From contig NZ_PVBS01000001.1 of the NCBI RefSeq assembly GCF_002980575.1, positions 1,302,001 through 1,366,000 on the forward strand: a DNA stretch of 64,000 nucleotides, written 5' to 3'. The notes under the pieces are model-generated. The model was given only the letters and a program-made list of their open reading frames with translations. It searched no databases and was not told the origin of the DNA. Origin of the DNA: Sphingobacterium gobiense. GTDB taxonomy: Bacteria; Bacteroidota; Bacteroidia; Sphingobacteriales; Sphingobacteriaceae. Positions 17,567 through 26,999 of this stretch are shown one piece after another; positions within the stretch are counted from its first letter, which is position 1, and each line of letters starts with the position of its first letter. A program made the translations under genes and the position numbers.

Positions 17567-17833
17567 ATGAAATATTTTAAAGAAATTTTTGGGACGTGTA
17601 TTTTATTATGCGTGATTGTTTTTATAGATGCTTACAAGGAAAGAACCCGTCAACAACGGTTTCAATATATTACCGTTGAGCGATCTACTACTATATTTGA
17701 TTCCAAGACGTTGAAAAGCTACATGCAGTTACCTGATAAAGATAGAAACATCTACCTATATGAATATTCCGATTTTATCAAAAATGGTACATCTGCAAAA
17801 AAATACAGACCGCTTCAACTGCTTGACCAGTAA
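17567..17833 (+). CDS. Small membrane-anchored protein, possibly truncated
   Basis: 88 residues with one N-terminal membrane segment (FGTCILLCVIVFIDAY, about residues 8-23), then a charged extracytoplasmic part. The stop falls just before the end of the second IS21 remnant, so the C-terminus may have been replaced. No family recognised. Confidence 0.5.
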   Translation: MKYFKEIFGTCILLCVIVFIDAYKERTRQQRFQYITVERSTTIFDSKTLKSYMQLPDKDRNIYLYEYSDFIKNGTSAKKYRPLQLLDQ

Positions 17834-17844
17834 GAAGAGATAAC

Positions 17845-18435
17845 AACTGCATACACCGGAGTAAGCTGATCCCACAGTTCCGGCGGTTGTTTAGGGATGT
17901 AAAGCTCGATTGTGAGCGATAATCGCATGGCATTCCGGCAGATGCTGACCCCTCAGGCGTCCATCCGTTATCAGATTCTGGGGCAAATTGACCCCTTATA
18001 AGGTTCTGATTTTGGTTTAATTTGGGAAAAAAATACCCAATGGCCGGAAAACCCAGCCCCATGAGTCAAATAAAACAGATGATCAGGCTGCACAAGCAGG
18101 GCTATGCGATCAAATCGATAGCACGCAGCCTAGGTATAAGCAAGAATATGGTAAAGTCGTACCTGTACAAGATCGGCGAGGCCAGGCTGGATATGGAGGA
18201 ACTGCTGGCGGTAGATGACCCCGTGCTGGAAGGGCTGCTCCATTCTGGCAATCCGGCATACCGCGATCCCCGCTATGAATATCTAAAGGAACGCCTCCGC
18301 TACTTTGAGGAAGAACTGGACAAGGTCGGCGTAACACGTAAACTTCTGTGGGAAGAGTACCGGGCCTGCTATCCGGAAAGTTATGGCTATTCGCAGTTCT
18401 GTTACCATTTTTCCCAGCTGTCGGCATCATCCTGA
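17845..18435 (+). mobile_element. Truncated IS21-family element
   Basis: Three spaced end motifs (CAGTTCCGGCGG near 17874, ATTCCGGCAGATGCTGACCCC near 17932, ATTCTGGGGCAAATTGACCCC near 17975) precede an istA start. The element stops abruptly near 18430, with no istB or right end. Confidence 0.7.
18040..18435 (+). pseudogene. IstA N-terminal fragment of the truncated IS21
   Basis: Begins MAGKPSPMSQIKQMIRLHKQ, with the HTH SIARSLGISKNMVKSYL near residues 34-50, and reads family-like to YGYSQFCYHFSQ, where IstA catalytic sequence should follow but the text ends in SASS. About 130 of roughly 500 residues remain. It differs clearly from the istA at 15.4-17.0 kb, so it belongs to another IS21 subgroup. 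Confidence 0.8.
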
Positions 18436-18663
18436 GTCATAAGTCGCCGTTCTTTGTATACCTCTGTAATTTACCTGTACAACGTATTTTAAAGTTATCA
18501 ACATTCACACCAAACTCTATAAATCAATACTTTACACAAGAAAACAAGCGTAGAACGCGGTTTATTCTTCCTATTTGTTAATCATGTTAAAAAGTATCAT
18601 TACCGCTCAGAATTTAAATGTTGGATATTTGTAATACACGGTCAAGGAGCACCAAGCAACGAA

Positions 18664-18703
18664 AAAGCCCAATGCTGTAACATTAGGCTTTCTCATATTT
18701 TTT
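18664..18703 (+). terminator. Rho-independent terminator
   Basis: AAAGCCCAATG (18664-18674) pairs with CATTAGGCTTT (18681-18691) with one mismatch, loop CTGTAA, then CTCATATTTTTT. Confidence 0.65.
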
Positions 18704-18918
18704 AACGGTAATTTTATACGATAAATGAATGTACTCTTTATCAAATTACACGTCAAACTTAACCAAATTTTGGAAAAGTTTTCGCAAAAAGTTTTACACT
18801 TGTTGCTAATGACGAAACTCCTGCTGGAGGCAATTAACCTCTTAAAGGACATTGTAAAAATGGTGCTTACGCTTAGACTACAGCCCATTCCGCATATCAT
18901 GTAAGTGATAGAAACTAG

Positions 18919-18948
18919 GAAAAGGCAGCTGCAATAGCTGCCTTTTTT
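18919..18948. terminator. Strong bidirectional terminator
   Basis: AAAAGGCAGCT..AGCTGCCTTTTTT with the loop GCAAT. The A-run before and T-run after allow use on both strands; on the minus strand it closes the operon that ends with the gene at 18993. Confidence 0.8.
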
Positions 18949-18992
18949 AATGTGGAAAACTCTGTGACACAGTTCGCTTTACACTACCAAGC

Positions 18993-19343
18993 CTACTCTT
19001 TTTCAAAATATTCCCGATACCTTTCCTCAAATATTTCCCATTCCTTGTCTGTTGGTTGTGTATCTCTTAAAGCAATAATTTCTATATGGCTATCACCAAA
19101 CCGCTTAATTTTAAAGAACAGTGAAACATAGTCCTCATATATACTAAATATCGTATTATAATCAGCTGTGTCTTTAATATTAAATATGGTGAATGCTTCT
19201 CGAAGCTTCTTTAATTCCCCTATATCAAAACTGACTGGATACATTAATTTGTCGCTGCTTTCCAACTTATTATCGGACAGGGCTGCAACTATTCCAAATG
19301 GACTGTAATGCTTTAACAGTTTTAGACTAACAGTTTTTCCCAT
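18993..19343 (-). CDS. Unrecognised small soluble protein
   Basis: 116 residues, mixed alpha/beta text (MYPVSFDIGELKKLREAFTI, then EDYVSLFFKIKRFGDSHIEI), no signal or membrane segment. Last gene of a minus-strand run, 40 bp before a strong terminator. No family recognised; size and setting would suit an immunity-type protein, but that is only a guess. Confidence 0.6.
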   Translation of the reverse strand: MGKTVSLKLLKHYSPFGIVAALSDNKLESSDKLMYPVSFDIGELKKLREAFTIFNIKDTADYNTIFSIYEDYVSLFFKIKRFGDSHIEIIALRDTQPTDKEWEIFEERYREYFEKE

Positions 19344-19408
19344 ATAGATTATATTTTTTTATGCCCCAAATCTACACACTAAAAATCAATGTTTTGAAAG
19401 GGGGGCAC

Positions 19409-19852
19409 TTACAAATCCGACATGTCAACCCACAATTCCTTTTTTTCTGAAATTATAAATGGATCTACGTTTTGTAAAACATACTCTTCATCAGTTTGCA
19501 ATGCACGACACAAGTCATCATCAGATAGCTTCTGCGGTAAATGGATGCATTCGGGATCAGTCCAGATGATGTCACACACGGTATTATTAACTTGATAATC
19601 TTCGAACAATTCACGCGCTGCCACCCCGGATATCTGCATCAAGTTTATAAAAGATAGGTGAAACCGCTCCATTTCCTTCTTTTCCAGTTCGGGATAGCAT
19701 TCAGATAGGTACTCCCGGTAAGGATCTATCTTACCTGTTCTAAGTGCATCATTTCGCAATATAATGCGCTTAACGTCTTTTTCGAACGGATAACTATTAC
19801 GATCAAATCGGTAGAATGCACCGAATATTTCCAGTCTCTGTGTTAGGTTCAT
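19409..19852 (-). CDS. Unrecognised protein
   Basis: 147 residues, acidic, with MNLTQRLEIFGAFYRFDRNS at the start and a helical middle (ERFHLSFINLMQISG). It lies 65 bp upstream of the previous gene on the same strand, and just downstream of a decayed gene at 19893-20117. No family recognised. Confidence 0.6.
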   Translation of the reverse strand: MNLTQRLEIFGAFYRFDRNSYPFEKDVKRIILRNDALRTGKIDPYREYLSECYPELEKKEMERFHLSFINLMQISGVAARELFEDYQVNNTVCDIIWTDPECIHLPQKLSDDDLCRALQTDEEYVLQNVDPFIISEKKELWVDMSDL

Positions 19853-19892
19853 AGCTTATACTGCTAGTTTTGCATAAATTTACAAAAATCTT

Positions 19893-20117
19893 TTATATCC
19901 AAACACTCCCAATAAGATCTTCTTCCCGGATATTTTCCAATGCATCGTCGATTACGAGATAGTGTAATTCCTCTGTAGATCTGATAGACGCTCTATCATC
20001 TCGCTATCCAAATCAAACGACTTTCCTAGATCTACCTTAACAGGTATCCATGTGGGATTGTGGTTTGCGAATATCCTTTACAAATGATTCCGTACTCTTT
20101 TTCTTTGGTGTTCCCAT
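19893..20117 (-). pseudogene. Decayed small gene with two frame changes
   Basis: From an ATG at 20117 the sense reads MGTPKKKSTESFVKDIR, then shifts frame to HNPTWIPVKVDLGKSFDLDS and EMIERLS, then shifts again to STEELHYLVIDDALENIREE and DLIGSVWI, with a stop at 19893. All three pieces look protein-like, so one gene with two indels explains them. The first 17 residues also resemble openings of some IS3-type OrfA proteins. Confidence 0.5.
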
Positions 20118-20159
20118 AATTAAATCTAGTATTTTTTGTGGAAATCACTCCTTAAGTTT

Positions 20160-22382
20160 TTAAAATAACGTGTCCCCTTTTTGCTGACGATTTACAACCC
20201 CTATCACCTTGAAATCTAAAAGTTCTTCATCGCGCAGAACAATGGGTTTGTAAGACAAATCGGTAGACTTGGGGTGCAGCGTGATCTCCTGATGCTGCCA
20301 CCCTTCTTCGCTCACTGTTTTTTCACTTCTATACGCTTTAATCGTATAGTTGGCTCCAAAATCCCGGTCTATAAAACTACTGGACTCTACAAGGCATATC
20401 TGGTTGTTTCGGGAGCCTCCTTCATATCTTTCGAACAGACAAATTGATCCGTTGGGGATAATCTCGTTCATGGACTCCCCTATTATTTTACAGGCAAAAT
20501 AACGTGAGGGGTCTAGAGTTTCACCATCCAACTTTATATACTGGATATCTCCTGCCTGTTGCAATTCGGAAAACGTGCCCGCTGCAATTTCAAGATCGTA
20601 AAAAGGAATGGTATGTTCTGAAGGGAGGTCGACAATATCAACGGTGCTCGGCTTGCCTTCTGGTCGTCCGACAACGTTCATGTGCTGTGACAGATAATCT
20701 CGTAAGGCAGGATTGCACACATAAATATAGACACCCTTCACCGCACGCATCATAAAACTTTTATAGATGTTCTTTACATAAAACAGAAGCTCCGTATCAC
20801 TCGTGCTGTTCTTCCCGTTCTTGTCCTTATAACGATCTCGGTAGACAACGATTTTACCTTCGCGGGAATCATAATCTATCTCATGTCCGAAAATGATACC
20901 GATATAATTAAGGTCATTACCAAACACGGTGTGGATGCTCCCGACTTCATTAATCGCATTTTTGGAATTGATCCAGTCGACGGCTTTCGAGTTCCAGCGC
21001 AGGTCAACTCCTTCGATCGTCATATCGATCAAATGGCGGTTCTTCGTAGCTTTGGTTTTGTACTCCCAGCTGAAGCCCGCCACCAGTCTAGCCAACCGCC
21101 CTTCCTCTTCACGGTGGAAGATCTGCTTCCGCATATCGACAAAGCTGTCGTACAGCTCGAGCTCAAACTCATCGGTTTCAAATCGCTCGCCCTCTGCTAA
21201 TTCGCATTCCAATAACCGATGTACGAAATCAGTAAACTCATCCCCTCCTTTTGACCGTACCTGCGTTGCCAACTGTATATACGCATAAATACCCGAATCT
21301 TTAAGCTCCGCAAAACGGTTGGACGGAATATCCGTAAGCCGGATAGATTGGTTATGGTCATAAAAAAAGACCTGTTTATTGGATTGCTTGATGACCCAGT
21401 CTAGCTCGGTGCCCGTCTGTTTCTCTAAGCCCATCCGTTGATTGCTTTTGTCAAAATCGCCATATCCTGATAGGTTTTTTCGCTGACGTAGTCGGTGAGC
21501 TTCATCTACTAGGACAATCTTATAGTTACGTTTTGTAAGTTCTGTCGGGGAAATGACCATACTCTTTTCTAGCCCATGAACAGCGGAAAAGACGGTCTGC
21601 AGGGTACCCCGTAATGAGGTCATGGCTACGACAATGGCTATCTGATCTTTGATCTTTGCCTCGTTCGCCGCGGTAATACCGTTCTTTTCACGGTATTGGA
21701 GGAGCAACGCATAGGCCTGCTTGGAAAAGTCATCTTCCATCTCGTAGAGTTCAAAATGGCTTATGGGTGTGGTCAGTAGCTTGACCAGATAGATCGCAAT
21801 GATTGTTTTGCCCGTACCGGCTGTGCCCTGGACGAATGCTCCTCGTTGATCGGACACCAGACTTTCCAATATAGCGAGTACGGCCTGCTGCTGGTCGGGA
21901 TTTAAGCTTTTGTATGGAGAATATTTGAAGATATTACTATTTATAATTTCCTCAAAAGAAGTTCTCGCTATTTTGAGCTCCTGCAGCCTTCGCCAGATTG
22001 ACGGGAAGAGCGATTCGTATTCCTTCTTATGATGATAATAATGGCTGCCGTTGCCCAAGTTGGCATTCAAAAGCTTTAGCGATTTTTCGGCAGAAAAGTG
22101 ATTGATCAGGAAAGACTCTAAGTGGAGTGTGACAGACTTGTTGAAGTAGCTGGAATGTATGGCATGTCGATTCAGCAGTGCTTTCTTGGTGCTATCTTGA
22201 TTGTGGCTAGCTAGCCTATCAAGGATACTGACTGTCTCGCCTACATAGACAGATTTCTTGTCGTTAAGTAGATACACTAATGCGCTGCGATAAAAATCAA
22301 GGTTCTTATCTTCCATATCGGCCAGCTTTCCACTAGGGTCTACCGGCACGATGCTAATCTCCGCTAAACTATATTTATCCAT
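20160..22382 (-). CDS. GIY-YIG nuclease / DUF2075 helicase / S24 peptidase fusion
   Basis: 740 residues with three domains. Residues about 33-135: GIY-YIG-like nuclease (LVYLLN..VYVGET, later LESFLINHF and NGSHYYHHKKEYE). Residues about 155-600: DUF2075 (Schlafen group 3-type) helicase/ATPase with Walker A GTAGTGKT at 186-193 and VLVDEAHR with DEAH at 293-296. Residues about 600-740: LexA/S24-type domain with IIGESMNEIIPNG (Ser about 637) and TIKAYRSE (Lys about 682), i.e. the Ser-Lys dyad positions are kept. MazG lies 6 bp upstream. By family, DUF2075 helicases occur in defence settings; a damage- or phage-triggered nuclease-helicase is inference. Confidence 0.85.
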   Translation of the reverse strand: MDKYSLAEISIVPVDPSGKLADMEDKNLDFYRSALVYLLNDKKSVYVGETVSILDRLASHNQDSTKKALLNRHAIHSSYFNKSVTLHLESFLINHFSAEKSLKLLNANLGNGSHYYHHKKEYESLFPSIWRRLQELKIARTSFEEIINSNIFKYSPYKSLNPDQQQAVLAILESLVSDQRGAFVQGTAGTGKTIIAIYLVKLLTTPISHFELYEMEDDFSKQAYALLLQYREKNGITAANEAKIKDQIAIVVAMTSLRGTLQTVFSAVHGLEKSMVISPTELTKRNYKIVLVDEAHRLRQRKNLSGYGDFDKSNQRMGLEKQTGTELDWVIKQSNKQVFFYDHNQSIRLTDIPSNRFAELKDSGIYAYIQLATQVRSKGGDEFTDFVHRLLECELAEGERFETDEFELELYDSFVDMRKQIFHREEEGRLARLVAGFSWEYKTKATKNRHLIDMTIEGVDLRWNSKAVDWINSKNAINEVGSIHTVFGNDLNYIGIIFGHEIDYDSREGKIVVYRDRYKDKNGKNSTSDTELLFYVKNIYKSFMMRAVKGVYIYVCNPALRDYLSQHMNVVGRPEGKPSTVDIVDLPSEHTIPFYDLEIAAGTFSELQQAGDIQYIKLDGETLDPSRYFACKIIGESMNEIIPNGSICLFERYEGGSRNNQICLVESSSFIDRDFGANYTIKAYRSEKTVSEEGWQHQEITLHPKSTDLSYKPIVLRDEELLDFKVIGVVNRQQKGDTLF

Positions 22383-22388
22383 ATGTGG

Positions 22389-22730
22389 CTATAGTTCATT
22401 GTATTTTTTGGCTGTTCCTTTTGCTTTGTCAACCGGATATTTCTCGTTGTTGCGTTTGATCTTGTCTTCGATGATCTGTTTGATATCGAGTCCATGCTTA
22501 TCGGTCAGCAAAAGGGCGTACATCAGTACGTCCGCCAGCTCTTCTTTGAGCTTTTGGGGATCGGCTTCTTCGTTGCCTTTCCAGAGGAATAGTTCCAGTA
22601 GCTCGGAGGCTTCTATACTGAGGGCGACGGCGAGATCCTTGGAATTGTGGAACTGCTGCCAGTCGCGGGCATCGCGAAAGTTCCTGATCTGCTGCAAGAG
22701 TTGTTCGATATCTGTCATGGTGTGCTTCAA
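22389..22730 (-). CDS. MazG-like nucleotide pyrophosphohydrolase (copy 1)
   Basis: 113 residues. The metal-binding pattern of the all-alpha NTP pyrophosphatase family is present: EASELLELFLW near residues 41-51 and KEELADVL near 62-69, with WQQFHNSKDL upstream, closest in look to the RS21-C6/dCTPase group. It would hydrolyse a (d)NTP to monophosphate and pyrophosphate. Six bp separate it from the fused helicase gene, so the two form an operon. A second copy at 56158-56499 differs at about seven residues and is also followed by a DUF2075 gene. Confidence 0.88.
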   Translation of the reverse strand: MKHTMTDIEQLLQQIRNFRDARDWQQFHNSKDLAVALSIEASELLELFLWKGNEEADPQKLKEELADVLMYALLLTDKHGLDIKQIIEDKIKRNNEKYPVDKAKGTAKKYNEL

Positions 22731-22940
22731 AAACGGCTTGATGGCTAAATTTACGAATTTTGCGGGAGTTTCATTTACTCTTTCTTTATACTTGGTTCGC
22801 TACTTATTCGCAAGTTGTTCGGAAGAGTACCGGGATTTTACCGTGTTGCGTACGATATGGATGGGTGTGTAAATTGACAGTTCAATTTACACTCCCCTCG
22901 AAAACATCGACTCTGAAGAAATTAGCTTATCCAGAAAACC

Positions 22941-23444
22941 CTACATTTTTACAGCTATTGTTTTTGGTCTATTGTTATTTTTATGCAGTTTTTCGATAAT
23001 TTTATCATAAATCAGTCGTTCAAACTTTTTCATTTCCTTCCTATTCTCAAAATAATTAAAATCTCTATTCATTTTCTTTATCTCACCGTTATCGCGTTTT
23101 ACAAACTCAACTAGGGTTAACGTTGTTTCGCCGCTCTTTCTTCCTCTGAGCAGTGTTCGCACAACCTCTTCACTATCCTCGTAGAAAAAATCTACCTTCG
23201 AATAGTATCCTGTGTGATCAATTTCGAACTGTAACGAGTCCTGCGTAGGAAAAAGTTCTCGCTCACTGTTTTTCAACTTAACTATCACTTTTTTAACACT
23301 GTCTATTGGAGCGGCGATCTTCCACTTTTCAGCAAAGGGGTAAGATCCTGCAAAACTACCTACCTTTCTTCGTAATAGTTCAGATCCCAGAATAACAGTT
23401 ACAATGGATACGATAACAATAATAATATATTTGTATTGAATCAT
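22941..23444 (-). CDS. Membrane-anchored unrecognised protein
   Basis: 167 residues: one N-terminal membrane helix (YIIIVIVSIVTVILGSELL, about 5-23), then a soluble domain with many charged residues and a Lys-rich tail. No family recognised. Separate from neighbours by 130-210 bp on each side. Confidence 0.6.
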   Translation of the reverse strand: MIQYKYIIIVIVSIVTVILGSELLRRKVGSFAGSYPFAEKWKIAAPIDSVKKVIVKLKNSERELFPTQDSLQFEIDHTGYYSKVDFFYEDSEEVVRTLLRGRKSGETTLTLVEFVKRDNGEIKKMNRDFNYFENRKEMKKFERLIYDKIIEKLHKNNNRPKTIAVKM

Positions 23445-23580
23445 AGTCGTTATTTATTCCTGACATTATTTTATAAATCTAATTACCACCACCCCATATT
23501 AGATTGTTTGTTATAGCGTTTGCTATCATGTGAGCTTTAATGAGAAAGATTGGTCATGATTTAATTTACGTCCTTTCATT

Positions 23581-23994
23581 TTATACTAATGATTTCAGCG
23601 CTTGCTGAAAATAGATGAGCAAGCATACTAATAATAAACAACCAAAATAGATTACCCACGCGAAGACTTTTTTTGTCTTTGTAATCTGTATACCAAAACG
23701 GCTGGGACTATCAGAATCTTTCACTACCCCGTATAAATTGAATATTAAATAATACATTGCTATAAACGGTAATAGTCCATATAGGAGTAAAACCAAAAAT
23801 CTGTTAGTTAAATTTATGATGTTGACAGATAAAGTTATATCAATCAAAAAAGTAAATAATAAGAGGCATAAAATTGTCGTGAGACAAACCTGAAACAATG
23901 CATGACACCAATAATTGTCGAACTGATGAGCGTATCGAGACTCTTTATGAGCTTGAAACCAAATAAAGTAATATGTTAGTATAATTTTTTTCAT
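23581..23994 (-). CDS. Unrecognised integral membrane protein
   Basis: 137 residues with three hydrophobic stretches (about residues 34-58, 63-88 and 108-130) and a basic loop SRFGIQITKTKK between the last two. No family recognised; small membrane proteins of this kind are scattered through this region. Confidence 0.55.
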   Translation of the reverse strand: MKKIILTYYFIWFQAHKESRYAHQFDNYWCHALFQVCLTTILCLLLFTFLIDITLSVNIINLTNRFLVLLLYGLLPFIAMYYLIFNLYGVVKDSDSPSRFGIQITKTKKVFAWVIYFGCLLLVCLLIYFQQALKSLV

Positions 23995-24041
23995 TTGCTA
24001 AAATTACTAGATGCTTATTGTTTTACAACCCGGTATTTTAT

Positions 24042-24368
24042 TCATTTAACATTTGATATATTTCCCAACCAAACAAAACCGCACCACCTGTTACTACTAC
24101 TGCTCCATTTAGTCCCGGAATCAAAAGAGCTGCACCTAAAATTACTTATTGTATCTATCTTAAAGTAGACCAACTTTCCGTTTTTCAGTTCTTCCGAGTA
24201 ACTTGCTTTGATATAGGATTCTAAACCACCAGACGAATTGTAATCAAGAAGGACAAAATCAAGATTTTCATAATCCAAGTTGTCATCCAAATTCTTTGCC
24301 AATGTCTGCTTCAGATAAGAAAGTCGATTCATACAAGTGGTACAGAAGGAAACTCGAAAATTTTTCAT
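24042..24368 (-). pseudogene. Glycosyltransferase family 2-like fragment
   Basis: The first 65 residues (FRVSFCTTCMNRLSYLKQTL .. FVLLDYNSSGGLESYI) have the opening of a GT-A glycosyltransferase, with the YNSSGGLE nucleotide-sugar loop. After about residue 80 the sense collapses into Ser/Trp-rich text and a stop; the catalytic C-terminal half is absent. A clipped, probably inactive gene. Confidence 0.6.
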
Positions 24369-24436
24369 TTAAAATTATTTATAGATAATAGTTAGCTGTT
24401 GGCTTCGAAAGACGTAAAAAAGTTTAAAATTTTTGT

Positions 24437-25372
24437 TTAGCTATTTCTAAAGATAAACATATTCTTGAAATAAGAAATTGTATTTTTTACCAACTGCACA
24501 AAATTCTCGCTACCCTTGACCTGACCATCGTACGAGTTTTCAGGAAAGCCCTCCCATTCGCCGGTATCCGGGTTATACTTGAGATCGTTACCAAAAATGA
24601 CACCGGCATAGTCAAACTCAAATCCTTGTGCGGTATAGACACAGCCCACCTGATCGATACCTGCCTCGTCATAGGCCCAGTATTGTGATTTGGGAATACC
24701 ACGGCGCATACCTTTGGTGTTCTCATCTGCATTCCACGGGCGGATATAATCACCCACAACAACATCCTTGTGCAATTCCCCATCGGCATCGGCCTGCTTT
24801 GTCCAAGGCCAACAGAACCCTGCCATCACCCGGCCTGTATAACCTTCTTCGACCTTCTCCCGGATGGCTTGCTCCAAAGCGTGTGGGCTGTCCATGATAC
24901 GGAACTCGAAGGCATCTTCCTGCCGCCACTCCGTGGTAGCTGTTTGCCGGATATGAAGCGTATGATCTATCCACTGGCTGTATTTCTCTGAGCCGCCGTT
25001 GCGGAACTGCGATTCCAGATCATATTCATACACGGTACAGCCCATCTTTTCGGCTTGCGCACGGATAAAACTCGATGAGCCGATCTCTCCTCTCCGCACG
25101 GCTTGATAATCGTCTATAAAGAAGACGCATATGCGGCCGGCATGGAGTAAGTCTTCCACTTGTAGCCTGCCGGTTGATTTGGCATAGCGTACCTGCGTTT
25201 TCTCGCGAATACGATGTGCTTCATCCATCAACAGGACATCAATGGCATTTGGTGTTGCACCCCCGTAAGACAAGAAGTACTTGAGGAGGCTAGCGGAATC
25301 CTTGCCCAATATCTTGCGCAGCGTCTCGGTAAATGATCTGGAGCCTGTGGCATAGTGGGTGTTGATCATCAA
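24437..25372 (-). pseudogene. DUF2075 helicase gene, truncated at both ends
   Basis: 311 residues covering the middle of a DUF2075 helicase: NTHYATGSRSFTETLRKI, LLMDEAHRIREKTQ (Walker B), SQFRNGGSEKYSQWI and CVYTAQGFEFDYAGV. The Walker A part upstream is missing, cut where the Fic gene ends, and the C-terminus departs after LVKNT into an unrelated tail (ISYFKNMFIFRNS), whereas the 52-kb copy continues YRVLLGRGMKACYVYF. Likely non-functional. Confidence 0.8.
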
Positions 25373-25399
25373 ATACGTAGTTCGTCAGGCGAATATATA

Positions 25400-26959
25400 T
25401 CAACGAGGCAAGGAGGCTACTTTATAACCTTTCATATTCTTAGCGACCAGGTTACCTATAAAACGTGCAAATGGCAGGATATCGTTTCCTACGCTGGCCT
25501 GTTCCAATGCCTGCATATATTCATCGCGGCTCTCTACCGGTATCACCGTCCAAGGATAACCTCCCGATACAAGCATCGTATTCATCAGAAACCTTCCCAT
25601 CCGACCATTTCCATCCATATATGGATGAATAAATACGAAGATAAAATGTCCTAGGACCGCTCGGACAGATGCTTCTGTTTCCATCTCCAGCAGATCAAAC
25701 AGTATCGGCATCGCGTCCCGCATGGCATCCACATTTAAAGGTACATGTTTAGAATTACCGATATATACCTGTCCATTCCGATAGCCGGCTAGATCCGAAG
25801 CTTTTAATATCCCAGCAGTCACACTAGGATCAAATAGCTGTCTGTACCACTTGCCATGATCTGTATCCACCTGCCCCCCAGGACTGCTGCCTTTTAATAT
25901 AATTTCCACCGTATCCTTCACCGCCTGGAATGCGAGATAATATCCCCTTGCAGCCATTGCATCCCGTTGCTTTCGATCATCTTCATTGTCTGCCGCATTC
26001 CATGCCCCAGAACTCACTTTAATGATCAATTCAGGCGTCACTCTATATCGCTCAATGGAAAGAGAGTGGTAAGCGTCTGTTTCGTATATATCGTCTATAT
26101 TCTTTAGAAACGCTTCGTGGTCTTGGGGAATGCCTGGGGCTGGAGGAAAACACGCAATTATTGCCTCGCGCATCTGAGACCACATCAGTTTAATACGAGT
26201 GACAGACGGCGAGCGTTCACGTGGAGATAGGTTCAGTTCGATCCTGCTATCAAACGGATCTTCTTCGCGTATATCGTAATCAGCCTGCACGAAAGTCTCC
26301 ACTATCTGATCCGCTATTTTGCTTCTGCCAATATTTCTGAACGCACCCGCCAAGCGTCCTGCTAATGTCGTATGTCCGTTGTCCAAGAGAAGGGGCAATA
26401 CTTCAGATGCATCCCTGATCAAGGAGAGTGCTGTACGTGCATCAATAGCATAGTGTGTATATATACCAGCCGACGTATATACTAGTGCCGCTTGCAGATT
26501 ATACATTCGTATGCCTCTATCTGATAGCATGGTTTGATCTAATGGAGGAAGTTCTCCGCGCATATTAAACAGGGAGGTATTGTGCGGCAACGGTGTTGGG
26601 TTATTGTTCCCTTTTGGCGAACGCACCAACAGCTGCTGGGGTACAGACTGGTTTCCGGCATGTAGCAACAACGATTGTTCGGCAGAGATACACCAATCAT
26701 CACCATATTTATGCGACAGAAACTTGGCAACGAAGTCCCAATAGGAACTATACCATGATGTCGTTCCTCCTCTGTGTTCCTGAGGATCACAGGGAATGTA
26801 CCATCCCTTTGTCGCCTCTTTTATAAAACCGTTCTTGAGCAATATTTCTCTATATTTACGGTTAGGCAAGTCATCTGTGTGAATGCCGACGGTACCTTTA
26901 TCCTGCAAACTCTTTAGGAATTCCAATGCTTCGGCGAATCGTTCTCTTGGTGTTGCCAT
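25400..26959 (-). CDS. Fic-domain protein with AbiEi-like N-terminal domain
   Basis: 519 residues. Near residues 449-465 lies the Fic motif HPYMDGNGRMGRFL (consensus HPFxxGNGRxxR), followed by MLVSGGYPWTVIPV, so the AMP-transferase core is intact. Residues 1 to about 190 (NRKYREILLKNGFIKEATKG, WYIP, AEQSLLLHAGNQSVPQQLLV) resemble the AbiEi/transcriptional-regulator antitoxin fold. No inhibitory S/TxxxE(G/N) helix was pinned down. Four 24-bp iterons sit just upstream of its start, which fits autoregulation by the N-terminal domain. Family role: AMPylation of protein targets, often in toxin-antitoxin or defence settings. Confidence 0.85.
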   Translation of the reverse strand: MATPRERFAEALEFLKSLQDKGTVGIHTDDLPNRKYREILLKNGFIKEATKGWYIPCDPQEHRGGTTSWYSSYWDFVAKFLSHKYGDDWCISAEQSLLLHAGNQSVPQQLLVRSPKGNNNPTPLPHNTSLFNMRGELPPLDQTMLSDRGIRMYNLQAALVYTSAGIYTHYAIDARTALSLIRDASEVLPLLLDNGHTTLAGRLAGAFRNIGRSKIADQIVETFVQADYDIREEDPFDSRIELNLSPRERSPSVTRIKLMWSQMREAIIACFPPAPGIPQDHEAFLKNIDDIYETDAYHSLSIERYRVTPELIIKVSSGAWNAADNEDDRKQRDAMAARGYYLAFQAVKDTVEIILKGSSPGGQVDTDHGKWYRQLFDPSVTAGILKASDLAGYRNGQVYIGNSKHVPLNVDAMRDAMPILFDLLEMETEASVRAVLGHFIFVFIHPYMDGNGRMGRFLMNTMLVSGGYPWTVIPVESRDEYMQALEQASVGNDILPFARFIGNLVAKNMKGYKVASLPR

Positions 26960-26999
26960 AATATGAATTGCTTACATTATTATTGATGTAGTAAAGTTA

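Larger units (their letters stand above)
18436..18992. other. Gene-poor stretch with two terminators and one short frame
   Basis: No long frame convinces on either strand. It contains a hairpin-T-run at 18664-18703, a 31-codon frame from about 18808 to 18903 (MTKLLLEAINLLKDIVKMVL start, hydrophobic and amphipathic) and a strong bidirectional terminator at 18919-18948. The arrangement would suit a small RNA or a short-peptide gene. Confidence 0.4.

Noticed and set aside
18607..18900. 97-residue minus-strand frame
   Set aside because: Crosses a terminator hairpin and has a Cys/Phe-rich composition unlike its neighbours.
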